Below, piece after piece: positions 13,025-24,090 of a DNA stretch of 64,000 nt. The stretch is from Chamaea fasciata. Taxonomy: Eukaryota; Chordata; Aves; Passeriformes; Sylviidae. The position numbers and the translations under genes were made by a program. The stretch lies in NCBI GenBank assembly GCA_029207755.1, contig JARCOQ010000002.1:87622087-87686086 (forward strand), given 5' to 3'. The notes beneath the pieces were generated by a model. The model worked only from the letters and a program-made list of their open reading frames with translations, made no database searches and had not been told where the DNA came from. Each line of letters begins with the position of its first letter. Within the stretch, counting starts at the first letter, position 1.

Positions 13025-13025
<1 letters not shown>
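11331..13025. other. Non-coding AT-rich sequence
   Basis: No recognisable gene. Overlapping frames near 12410-12750 on both strands are short, mutually shadowing and not protein-like. Sequence preceding the long A tract at 13026 does not resemble a known mRNA or a LINE 3' end. Confidence 0.45.

Positions 13026-13071
<46 letters not shown>
13026..13071 (+). repeat. Poly(A) tract of 46 bases
   Basis: Forty-six uninterrupted A residues follow an A-rich lead-in that contains a few C residues. It could be the tail of a retroposed transcript on the + strand, but I found no recognisable body upstream and no flanking duplication, so it may simply be an expanded A microsatellite. Confidence 0.8.
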
Positions 13072-13073
<2 letters not shown>

Positions 13074-13366
13074 AACCACAAATTCTGAACTCAAGACCAT
13101 AGTTTTCAAATACTTTTACCCAAAGTCTTAGTATATGTAATCAAATAGTACTTAAAATCCACTTGCTTGCTGGTAGGGAATCACTATTTTGTGGCAGCTC
13201 AGTGTTGGCCCCTTGAGAGACACAAATTTCTGTGTAAGTGGGGCTGAATGTTTAGGGGTCAGGGCTGTGCACCAGTGTTGTCCATATATCTACCAGCTGG
13301 TATTATAAATCTTTAGAGCAACGTTTCTTGAAAATACTAAACAGACATTTTGGTAGCCTGTATTGA

Positions 13367-13500
13367 GCCTGTGGCTATACTGCTTCAGGCTGTGATCTTG
13401 TCAGCTTTTACAAGATAAGTAGGGTCAGGCAGGGTCACCACTTGGATTGGTAATTCTGAGGAAAGGCAAGAGGTGCCGGAAGTGTCTCAGGCGATAGAAT
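13367..13500 (+). mobile_element. 5S rRNA-derived SINE relic
   Basis: From GCCTGTGGCTATACT through GATCTTGTC, AAGTAGGGTCAGGC and CACTTGGATTGG, the order and spacing match vertebrate 5S rRNA (GCCTACGGCCATACC, GATCTCGTC, AAGCAGGGTCGGGC, TACTTGGATGGG). These include the internal A-box and C-box promoter region used by RNA polymerase III. After the 5S-like head comes AGGTGCCGGAAGTG, like the body of 5S-derived (SINE3-class) elements in sauropsids and other vertebrates. Many substitutions, including loss of several C-box bases, mean it is neither a working 5S gene nor an active SINE. The 3' boundary is uncertain and could reach about 13560. Confidence 0.72.
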
Positions 13501-14144
13501 AGCTGTAACCATTTTCCCTGGGCTTTTTTTAATATCCTGATGAAGGCATAATGCCAAGCCATGACACAAGAGCAAGATCCTCACCCTCTGCAGTTATAAA
13601 GTGCATAATTTGCAAAGGGATCTTTCGCTGGCCTGGTGTGGAAGTGTGAGGTGCAGTGTGTGGGAAATGGCAAAATTCAGGTGCTGCATGCATGCTTTGT
13701 CCTGGATGAACTGCATGTAAATTTGGGGCTCCAGCATGTTTCATCAGGAAGGGGGTACAGGTGAATGCCCTTTCTGACATCTTTGGGACTGCTGGTAGCT
13801 CCAAATTAGGTTTGGTCCATGTCTATAAAGCAAAAGACAAGCCCGATAGTGAAGATTTTGTACACTAACTTTCAGCCTCACACACTTCTACAGAAATTAT
13901 AGAAGGGCTGATAATGAAATCCTTGCCCAATGGTCTAAATTGCCAAGAATTTTAAATTGTAAGTTAACCAATTTCTCCTCTAAAGTTCAAACAATAAATA
14001 AAATTCTATGTGAAAAATGGAGCCTTTTATTCCTTTGTTAAAATCTGATCAGAGTAAACTACAGATGTTAAAAGGCATTGTAGTTCAAAGAATTAAAAGA
14101 ATCTTACAGGGTTTGTACAAAGAAAAGAGTTTTAGAGAATAATA
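13501..14144. other. Non-coding sequence between SINE and CR1 relics
   Basis: AT-rich with no recognisable gene. The first 50-100 bases may be the tail of the 5S-derived SINE. A 91-codon minus-strand frame at 13529-13804 has no protein-like features. Confidence 0.4.
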
Positions 14145-14472
14145 TGGAAAATATTATAATGCTATTATATAAATCAGTGGCACATCCTCACTTTGAATAC
14201 TGTCTTCAAATTTGGTCACCTCATCCCTGAAAAAAGAAAGTAGAAATAGAACAAGTCCAGAGAATGGTAATAAAAATGATAAAAGTCAAAAGGATGGAAA
14301 ATTTCTTGAGAAAAGGGAAAGAACATAAGCACCAGCTTGTCTCTCAAGAAAGATATATCCTCATGGGACATTCATAGATTTGGCACTTAGGGACACGGTT
14401 TAGTGTAGACTTGACAGTGTTAGGTTAGTATTTGGACTTGATGATCTTAGAGGTCTTTAATGATTCTATGAT
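14145..14472 (+). mobile_element. CR1 LINE 3' fragment, sense on + strand
   Basis: GCTATTATATAAATC, CTTTGAATACTGTCTTC, TTTGGTCACCTCATCC and GGTAATAAAAATGATAAAAG follow the end of the CR1 reverse-transcriptase reading frame (coding for a 'P-H-L-E-Y-C...W-S-P' block). Then TTTGGCACTTAGGGACAC, TTGACAGTGTTAGGTTAG, GGACTTGATGATCTTAGAG and TGATTCTATGA reproduce the CR1 3' UTR and terminal octamer repeat. The element is 5'-truncated and diverged, as is normal for avian CR1 copies. It is inert. Confidence 0.85.
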
Positions 14473-14730
14473 ACAAATCATACTGAACTGAACGAACCCT
14501 CTCCATAAACTTAGAACACATGCTGTCATCTCGGACAATTCAGAAAATGTCCTTGAACCCCAGCAGTTTTGAAAAGCTCTAGGACCTTTCATGAACCAGA
14601 TATTGCAGGTGTTTTTCTCAGTGTACCCTGTTGTCTTAAAGAACTTTCAGCCACTGGAGGCCAATCTGACTCATGGAGAGTGGATAGGACACAGAGCTAC
14701 ATATTAGAAACACTGGTTTTTCTTAGTTAA

Positions 14731-15016
14731 ATCATAGGATCATAGAATGGTTAGGGCTGCAAAGGACCTTAAAGATCATCTAATTCTGATCCCACCACCA
14801 TAAGCAGAGATACCTTCCATTAGAGCAGGTTACTCAGAGTCCCATATAACCTGACTTTGAACATTTCCAAGGGTGGGGTGTCCCACATCTCTGGGCACCC
14901 TAGTTATAGTTAAGAGTTTCATCCTAATATCTTATCTAAGTCTATTCTTCTTCATCTTAAGGCCATTGCCCCTTGTCCTATCACTGCATGTACTTGTGAA
15001 AAGTCCTTTTCCAGGA
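14731..15016 (-). mobile_element. CR1 LINE 3' fragment, minus strand
   Basis: ATCATAGGATCATAGAATGG followed by TTAGGGCTGCAAAGGACC, AAAGATCATCTAATTC, GGTTACTCAGAGTCC and CCCCTTGTCCTATCACTG is the reverse complement of a CR1 3' region ending in the ATTCTATGAT repeat. The copy is 5'-truncated at about 15016. Its 3' end faces the 3' end of the + strand CR1 at 14472 across about 260 bases, and the two look like different subfamilies. Confidence 0.9.
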
Positions 15017-18000
15017 ACTTGACTAACGCCTAACTCATTTTTTGGGTCTAACCTTTAGAAGCTTCACTTTTCCCTATCTTTTTCTTCTGAAAAGCATAGG
15101 TGGTTAAGAGGTACAAATCCATTGACTTGACTGGCAACTTCTTCAGTTAAATCACTCATCTTCCTTGAAAATGTGCCATGTGTCTATTAAAACAATCCCA
15201 GTCCCAAAGGGCTTGCACAGTCTCCCTCACTTTGTGTGATGGGATCCCCAGGCCTCGTCAGAGTTCTACTTAAGCATTACTATAATATAAATAAATTTTG
15301 TCCTCAAGATTTTTGAACTTAATTAGCAGCAAATGAAAATATCTTTCCTATCCTGCAAGGTGAAGCAAAAAGGTATTGAATTTCAAATGGATGAAAGTAA
15401 TTGCTTTTCCAAACAACGTACAGCTAATTAATAGAACTTGCTATCACATGGTTAGTACTGAGAGAAACAGCATCATATTTTTAAATGAGAAGTCATTTTT
15501 AGGCATAAAAGCAAATCTTCACACAAAGCTCAGGTTGGGTTAAATTCAGTAGAATGCATTATGCAGAAAATCAGATTAGATGATAATGATGGTTGCTCCT
15601 AGCCTTAAAAAAAATCTGTGAATTTTACTAGGTGCTACTACACAATGATGTCTAATCATCCCAGTGGTTCATGGCATGTGCCAATCAATAGGCAGTGTCA
15701 GGACAGCACCTTCAGCCATGGTAAACCATCACACTGGTCCTTCAGAGGGTCAGGAAAGTCTAGGAGGCTTTTCAAACTGTCGCATCTCTTTCTAGAGTGG
15801 GACAAATCCTTTCTCCTCCAGCCCTATATGGGAACCCTGAAGGCGTCAGTCATTTCCATGCTAGCATGGTGTGTCTTCAGCTCTGTCTGCAGGAAAAAGC
15901 AGACCAAGTCCAACAAAGTCTTGGATGAAAAAGGTTTGGAGGAAGGTGAGGAAATCAAAAGGTCAATGGCTGCAATTAACTGCATATTTTGAACTGTGTG
16001 ACAGCACACACTGGAATCCCAGTGCCCCATTACTCAAACCAGCATTCCTTCCAGCCCCATCTAAACCCAGAACCACCCAGAGGAACCTATGGAAGCAGGA
16101 GGTCCATCCTCAGGTACCCATAGTTGAGTTGTATAACTGAACCTTGGAAGCAGGACAACATTCCCCATGGAAAAGTGTGTTCTATGATGTTTCTGGCATT
16201 TTTTCTACTTGAGATATCCTAAGCAGGGGGCAGAACCAGGAGATCTCATTTGTCCTTATTGCCTTTTTTCATGCTACCTTACTGTGGTTGGGCATGATAA
16301 ATACCTGATTCATCTCTGAACTGTTAAGAATATGTTAATGCTGACAAGGTACCAAGAGAATAGAGGCACTTTTTGCCATGACTGCACTTACCTGCAACTT
16401 CAGTCATCTTACAGACCCCCCCCCCAAGAACTCAAGGAGGATGTCTTCTAGTGAATAGGTGTGCTGAGGTCATTTCCGTTGAGGGAAGTTTCAACCCTTG
16501 TGGGTTGAAAAAGTTACCTATTGGAAGATGAAGATAAAGAAAACAAAAAAATTAAAAGGGGCAAATCAGCTCCTTACACTAGTGTTTTTATACCACCAAG
16601 GTGTACTTTTGTATATAGTCACAGAATACACATAAAGTAAGCACAAAATGCTCATGTGGTTGCTATTCCAGGATATTTGTAACAGCAAGCTAGATTGTAA
16701 ATTATTTCTTTGGAGGGCAGAAAGCACAGTGGAAATAATGTATATTATTCATAAAAATGATTGTCCTGTTCACTTGTATACCTCTGCAATTTATTCTGTA
16801 ACAGCTTTTTACTTCCAAGAAATCACTAGCTAATGACATCTCAAACTTAAAAAAATCCACTTATTCACAACCCTGGCCCTGAGGGAATTCCTGCGTATTA
16901 TCAGAAATTTTTCCAAAGATCATTAACAGATATTACAAACCAATTGAAACTGAGTATTTTCTTTGCAAATTACTTTTAACTTTAGAGCTATTGAAAAAAG
17001 ACATTGAGTGATTTAATTTACTTAATCTGTCTACAGATTGCAGCTATGTGCATAGCCTGTGATTGCATTTCCAACAAAAAGCATATATAACTATCCCTAA
17101 TAGGGATATTTTTCTAAATTATCGTACAAGATCAGTAAGATCTCTGCAGATATTAATGTTTACTTTTTCATTTAGAAAATTGCACTCAAAAAAAGAAATA
17201 GGCATCTTTATTCTGTTGTTATTTTAGAAATAATAGCACACTATAATAATTATTTTACCTGCTATTTTAATTAAAACTCTGATAATCATCAGATCCTTTG
17301 AGGATATGTCCTACTGATTTTTCTGAAAAATCACTGTATTTTCATTAGGCTGTGAAGACAGTGTTCTAGAAACACCTTACCCAGCAATGAGTACACCAAA
17401 AGAGATCCTCTATCTTGCACCAATCCAAAACAGCAAGCTAATTCAGCAGTGGAGGGCTGGAGAATGTATCTGATTCTGTACCTCATTGCCTTAAACTCCT
17501 CCCAGAGAACCTTACATGTGTCAGCACCACTTCTGCAGGAAGTATGAACAATCTCTTCCCCCATGAATATTTAGCATGCAGCTTCCTACCTAAGGTTCCT
17601 GCTCTCTCTGCTGATAAGAGATAAGGGCTCGAAGCCCCTGAAGCTTGGGTGGAATTTGAAGTTCTTGCCTTTGAATGACAGTGAACACAGCTGCTGTACT
17701 TTGTGTACTGCTCAGTCCTGAACACGTGTTACATGTGCTTTACCAGGACACTCTTGGTAGACATATGGGTGAAGCAGTGGCTAGTCTGAGGAGGTGAATC
17801 AGGATTAACTGCTGGGAAGTTCAACTTAGCTGGTGACCGACCAAAAGGCATGAGCAGAAAAAAGGTTTTAAATGTTTTAGAACTTTCTTATCAAAAATTC
17901 AGGTGATGAAAAATGCGGGGAGTGTGTAGATCGAGAACCTGGACTTGGACATCTATATCCCACATGAGTCTCAGTGGGGCCCAAAGATGGCTATTCAGAG

Positions 18001-21000
18001 AAGGAGACAGATTTTTCACAGGAAATAGGTGCATGAACATCTTTTCATATCTTGCTTTGAGTAGTGGGAGAAATGTGCAGGAAGGGTGACAGAGAATTTT
18101 CAGGTGGTAGCACCTTCCTTGGATAGTCTGCATTTTCCTGTCAGCTGGGTCAGAGGTCTGCAACCAGTCTAAAAACTTCTCCATTCCCCGTACTTTTGAA
18201 CCCTCACTCTCTTGCTGTTTTCCTTTCCTAGGTTACAACAGAATGATCTCACAATTAAAAGAATTTCTTTGTTTCACAGTGTATCAAAATACATAGGGTC
18301 ATTTAAGTTAGGCAAATTTCCAAACTCTGTCAAGAGCTGAAAAAATTACTCCCTGAGCTATCTGTAAATATTAAGAAACCATAAATCTTTACAAACATCC
18401 CATGCCTATAGCTTGGCAATTTGTTCCTGTCACCATCCTGTGGAGGTAGATAGGCATGAGAAAGAAGAGGAACTGGCTACTACTGAGCAGTTAATATCTG
18501 GACAGGTTTCTGGCCTGATTTTAACCCGCACTGCACTCAGATAAGTGCAAAAGGAGGATAGCATGCTCTTTTTCCCTGATAAAATAGCAGCTTCTCATTC
18601 CTGCTCTTCACTCACCTCCATGACCTGCTCAAGACACTTTTTTAGTCATGGTCCAACCCTCTGGTTTACAGCCATAATAGCACAGAGACTGTCAGTAGCT
18701 ATCTCTGTGAAATCCAACTGCTTTTCAGGATCCCTTGCTTTTAGATGTGTTTCCCTTACCCTTCTGCCCCACACTTGCAACTGGCATTACAGTGTCGGAT
18801 CAGATGGCACACATGGAAAGCCAGAACCCCAACACACGTGCTAGTGGCTTTTGCTTCTCTTAGAAGTGTAATGTCTTGTGTATATCCAGCTTCAGGGACA
18901 AGTCAGTTCAGCACTCCATCCTCTCTGTCTTTTCTCCCTGCCTTTCCCCTCCCAGGAGTCTTGTGTTTTTTGTGCTTTACTACAACCACCCGCCTGGTGC
19001 TCTGGGCTCCTTCTACTTGGAGACTGGTGACAAAAGCCACCAGTGTGCCTTCATCAGGGGTGACCTGGACTTTCCACCTGCCAGCATTGGGCACTGTGCC
19101 ATCAGCTGCCAAACTGGCACAGCTCCACTGGCTGCAGCAGCTGAGCGCATCTGTTGTCACTCAACCCAGGACATCTCCACGGAGTCTGATAACACATCTG
19201 CTAATTAATGCCAGTTGTGACCATTGGTCAGATCCTCAACTGGGTTAAATTGAAACGGGTCCATTTAAGCCTGTGACAATTAGCAGCAGCTTAGAGCTGG
19301 CACGACAGTTTTCTCTATAACGTGAATATATGTCTTGTTCTAAGTAAGTAAAACCCACGAACAATTTGCATAAAAACTACCGAATGATCAGAAAATGAGT
19401 GTTAGTAACTCCCATCTCAGGCCAAATTAAAATGGTGGCAAAGAAGTGATAGCCCTAGCTATGTTAACAACCCTCTGAGCTATCCAAGCTATTTCTATTA
19501 AAAATAATTAATAATAGATATTCTTCTGGACACATTCACCTTTCTGTAAAGAAAGTCTAATGATCTGTATTTTAAAAAACAGATTATCAGAAAATTTAAA
19601 TGTGATTCTATTAACTTGTAAGCGTAGTGTTTTACATTTTAACAATAGAACAAATCAAATCTATTCTTGAATTCAGTTTTTAAGACTTGTAAAGCAGCAT
19701 CAGCAAGTGAGAAGGAACAGTTCAAGAATTTTCTTTGTATTTTGTTTCTGCCCTTTGTCAAAATTTTATTTCCACCCTGTTAGGTTGTACCACCAGTTAT
19801 CTCATCCATAACAAGCAGAGTTGTAGAAGATATTAAATCTTAAACAGAAGTAAGTACGGTACTCCTGGAAATAAAGCAAAAGTTTGATAGGTTGTGTCAG
19901 AAGGACCTGCAGTTATTATTATAATTTATTATTTGTTAAGCACTGACAATGTGCTCAGTTCTGCTGATTAAGTTTTTCTGAGCAAGTTCTACTGATCATC
20001 TTCTGAGGACAACACACTGTACTACAAAGAAGATATGTGACAGCTATCAAGAATTTTGCTTTCAAGACTCACTTAGCAAAACAATTACATGCCAGTTATG
20101 CAGGTTTTATGGAAAAAAAGAGAGAAAATGCATAAACTGAGTAAATATCATGACTTTTGTGTTCGCTAATTTTCCTACTCCAGATCTCTCACTTCACCTC
20201 TCTCTGACAATCTCAAAGTTACAGTGAGATTTGAAGAAGATCTAAAGCCCCATCCCTGCTTATATTCAGTTATAAGCATCATGTTATATTAGAGGCAAGC
20301 ACACAGGCTGTATTGTTAGAATCTGTCTTTGAATCTGGGACTCACTCCCCAGCAAGAGCAGAGATGGCTGATTGGGGCTAGCCTGAGACAGACAAAAATC
20401 AGAACAACTTCAGACTCACACATAGATTTCCTTCATGACACAAAGCATATCAGACAGAGCTAGCCTATGCTCTACCCATAGGTGGTGATCTGACCTTGTA
20501 AAGACATTTGGGGTGCAGGTGCCTCAAGGGAGCCTTCGTATCCTTGCTAGGCTCTCAGGGCTGTTTCTCTAACAGACCTGTTGTTACGTTTCTCCAGTCT
20601 GAGATACAGGCACGTTTTGCAGGGCATGTAGGAACCAGGGATGTTGTGTTTCTGGTGGTCTAGAGGCACTGCAGATATTCTGTTCCTGTGAACTTTGTGT
20701 CTGGTTTATATCTACTTTAGTATGTAAAGAAATCACCGTTTCTTCCTCCACCTTTACCCTCAGATCATTTATGTATAGTTTACCTCCATGGTGGAAGATT
20801 CCCCAAAACAGGCACTTGATGGCAAAATAATGTCCATGCATCTGTGTATGCACAGCAAGGGACATGGCTGATGACTGCTCTAAGAATCTCTGGCCAAATT
20901 TGGGTGTCAGGAGGATGCCAAACAGTCATTGTCCCTTGCCCCAGCCCAGCAACACCTAGGCTTTCAAACCACAGCGCTGCCAGGATTCCAGCCGTGCAGA

Positions 21001-22043
21001 TGCTCTTAGAAGAAAAACTCCCTTTTGTCTGCTTCTATGCTTTAGCCTGCACACTTCCCTAAATCCTGCCAGTATGCTTTTCTTTTTTCTTTTTTTTTTT
21101 TGGACTGACAGAAGTGAGTTCTTATATAAATCTTTTGTGTGAAGATCAAACTGCGTGCATGTAGAACTATTTTTTTTAGGGGAAAATTTGCCCTAAAATA
21201 ATTATTCCATGTTATCCTCCCAGAGCAGTCTGCACTACCTTTTAAAATGCATCCAAGGCCACCCTCAAGACCAGACTCAACACTGTCAGGTGGCGGGCTG
21301 CATCTGAAGTCTCTGTACATGCAGCGAGGGCAGAGCGTGGGCAGCCCAGGGCAGGATTGGGGTCAGGGGCAATGCAGCTGGAAGGGACCGTAATCTGAGT
21401 TGCTCCTTGTAGACAATGTCAGCCTTTGTACTGATAGAAACTTGTGGGGCAACTCAGGAGCCGAGCTGGGTCATGTGAAAAAGGTGTTTCTTTACCTAGC
21501 CAGCTTGGACTCCTCAAGCATCCAGCTGGCAGACCCCGAGGTTTCAGTCAAATCTTGTAAGTTAACATTAGTTTACTAATAGACCGAGGAGTGGAGGATT
21601 TGGTTGAGAAAACATAGCCTTTCATTCATAAGCTCAGAAACCCTTGTAATGGAGAGGAGAATCAGCAAAAATGATCGACTGATAACAGTACTATTGGGAA
21701 ATTCTTTTTTAAAAAAGAAAATACTAAAGAAAGTAGCCCCAAATGGCAGTACAACAGCAGTTTTAGGGTCAATTTCAGTGCTGTTTTGTGTTTCACTATT
21801 TACAATTTAATTACCAGCTAGAAAAATGATCAGATATTAGGCATAGTGAAGTCCCCATGTGTGACACCAAGCAGTAATATAACTCGCTGTAGCAGTTTAT
21901 CTTTGGGAAGCCTCCCTCTCTCCCTTTTTCGCTATTTCTCTTCATCTCGCTTCCTTCTTATGCCCCCAATTTCCTTAAATACAATACAGTCAGAGTTTGA
22001 CATCCAGCTCTAATTTTCCCAGAAGGGGCAGACCTTAAAAAGC
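15017..22043. other. Gene-desert sequence, no gene recognised
   Basis: Seven kilobases of AT-rich, mainly unique-looking sequence. The longest frame (167 codons at 18745-19248, +) and an overlapping 110-codon frame in another register cover the same GC-richer patch; neither looks like a known protein and they are probably chance. A short C run at 16418-16426 and an octamer motif ATTTGCAT at 19364-19371 are the only other marks. The sequence at 19912-19965 has a weak MIR-like look that I could not support. Confidence 0.45.
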
Positions 22044-22087
22044 AGCACAAGTCCTTTTACTCAGGACCATAAAAATGGACTTGTGCT
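22044..22087 (+). other. Strong hairpin in apparently unique non-coding DNA
   Basis: AGCACAAGTCC (22044-22054) is perfectly complementary to GGACTTGTGCT (22077-22087). The stem can continue with TTTTA (22055-22059) pairing TAAAA (22070-22074) past a two-base bulge, giving about 16 base pairs and a 10-base loop. It is not part of a repeat I know. The stem is shorter than a usual microRNA precursor, so the function is unassigned. Confidence 0.6.
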
Positions 22088-23547
22088 CCAGTGCAGCCAT
22101 CTAATAGACAGATGAATCAATTCCATAAATATAAAAACATTCTACCTGTGTCCATCCCCCAGCAAAGCTTTTGCCAAAGCTGGAACAAAACTCTAATCTA
22201 GCCTTTATTAAAGTGGAGAAAAATCAACTTCCTTTCACTCCCCCATTCATTTTCCACCACTGTGATTTTCTAAATTTCAGGCAGGCCTGTGACCAAGAGC
22301 TGCAGGGCCAAAAGTGGCTGGATGTGCCATATTCCTGGCCCAAATGGAAGCAGGAAATACTAAACATCTTGCATGGAAGCCTGTTCTCATCAGGTTTATA
22401 GCCCAGCTTTTTTCATCAAAAGCAGTGAGGATAGTACACAGCTCAGAAATGCATCCAAGCATATGGGAGTCTCTGTACACTAATCCTCCTTTTGAGCTTC
22501 ATCCAGCACTAAATCAGAGCCACACCGGAGAGAGAAATAATGCAATAACTTGTGGAAAATACATGGCTCCTCTCTGTAAGGGTATGGAAACTCAAACGTG
22601 ACTCCCTTTCCTCCTTAAAAATTGTTAGAGGAATATTAACAGCATAAAGCATGACAGAGACTGGAAAAGAACAGAAGTCAGATACCTTTTAAACTTGCCT
22701 GCCCTGGGACTATACATCCCGATGCAGCATAGGCCACATGAATAGGGCAGTCTTTGCTGGGACAGCACCAACAACCTTGGAAGAGTAACACGATAATGAC
22801 ACAGGTGACAAAACTCACCTGAGAGGCTAAGAAAACCCTGTTCTGCAGAGTTAACCTGCACCGTGCTCACAGCATTGTAACTGCAGCCACCACTTCAAGA
22901 GATCCCTTGAGAGCGTCGCTGCTGGAATGCTGGGGAAGAAGGGCTGCACAAACTTATTTTCTCAGACATAATACAGGGCTCTCTGTCTGAGGGAGAGAAA
23001 GGGCTTTGCTGAGCTCATCCAAGGACAAGAGGGCCCTATGGCTGCACCAAGGCCCGAAGAGTGTGCTGTCACTGCTGCCGTGCACGTGGGAGCAGAACAG
23101 GCAGAGTGGTGACACCCCACTCTCCCTCCCAACCTCTGGCCTCACCTACTGAAAACAAAAACAACAGAAAAAAACAGTAAGAGAAGATCTACACCAACTT
23201 CTGAATACACTGCAGCAGGGAAGCACAGACTGACCAGGGTTTGAGCCCTTCATTCCTTTTCCCATATGTCCAAAGAAAAAAAAAATTTCAAAGAAGCCCA
23301 ACCCTGATCCACAGGTTCCAAACGCCACTCTCTGGACCTCAGACAGGTGACAGAAAGAAAAATTTTAACAGATCTTGCTTCAGGAGTGCTGATGTATTAG
23401 GGAGCTGAAAAAGAGCTGCCAGCTGACAAAATGACGTGGGTAGTTAAGGATACAAGTTAGGAGAGGGATTGGCCATGTAATTAGCAACAGGAAAAATAAA
23501 TGCAGCATCAAGCACGCAAGCAGGTACACGTGCAGAGCCAACTTAGA
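22088..23547. other. Non-coding sequence, no recognisable feature
   Basis: Overlapping frames at 22171-22601 and 22625-23328 on both strands are short and not protein-like. No repeat or CpG island is evident. Confidence 0.45.
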
Positions 23548-23614
23548 ACTTGTAAACAGCCTATTGTTTCTGTGCATAAGGACTTGCAAACAGCCTATTG
23601 TTTCCGTACATAAA
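23548..23614 (+). repeat. 34-bp tandem duplication, two copies
   Basis: Two adjacent copies of a unit containing AAACAGCCTATTGTTTC occupy 23548-23581 and 23582-23614. They differ at about three positions (ACTTGTAAAC versus ACTTGCAAAC, and CTGTGCATAA versus CCGTACATAA). This is a simple local duplication old enough to have diverged slightly. Confidence 0.85.
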
Positions 23615-23821
23615 CATCTTCAAACTAGAATTTTCTTGATCACATTTATTGCCTTCTCCTGATTAAAACTGAGAGAAATCCTTTTTTACTTTTTTTTTTT
23701 CCTAAAAGAAAGAAATCAATATTTGACTCCTAGTTCTTGAAAATTATTGACCAGAATCTTGTTTGGCATAACTCAGCCTCACTATGACAATTAATTCTGT
23801 GAACAATATAATCATAGTTAT

Positions 23822-24090
23822 CACAGAATTACAGAATCGCAGAATTGTTTAGGTTGGAAGGGACTTCAAAGACCATCTAGTCCAACCCCTCTGTCATGCG
23901 CAGGGACACCTTCCGCTAGACCAGGTTGCTCGAAGTCCTATCTAACTCGGCCTTTAACAATTCCAGGGATGGGGTATCCACAGTTTCTCTGGACAACCTG
24001 TTCCAGTGCCTCACCAGCTTCTTTGTGAAGGATTTCTTCCTAATATCTAAACATACCCTCTCTCAGTTTAAAACTAAATTGCCATCTACA
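23822..24090 (-). mobile_element. CR1 LINE 3' fragment, minus strand
   Basis: CACAGAATTACAGAATCGCAG, TTTAGGTTGGAAGGGACTTC, GACCATCTAGTCCAACCCC, CTGTTCCAGTGCCTCACC and TTCTTCCTAATATCTAAAC form the well-known reverse complement of an avian CR1 3' end. It is 5'-truncated at about 24090 and less diverged than the two copies near 14 kb, so it is a younger insertion. The tail has changed to an ACAGAAT variant of the usual terminal repeat. Confidence 0.93.

Noticed and set aside
13367..13500. Functional 5S rRNA gene
   Set aside because: Too many substitutions in the internal promoter and a missing conserved 3' half; a SINE relic explains it better.
18745..19248. 167-codon + strand open frame
   Set aside because: No recognisable domain; another 110-codon frame and a minus-strand frame cover the same GC-richer patch, as expected by chance. 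No promoter or splice context.
19912..19965. Possible MIR-type SINE (TTATTATTATAATTTATTATT followed by a TGTGCTCAG word)
   Set aside because: Only the generic AT-rich part resembles such elements; no promoter boxes or core could be aligned by eye.
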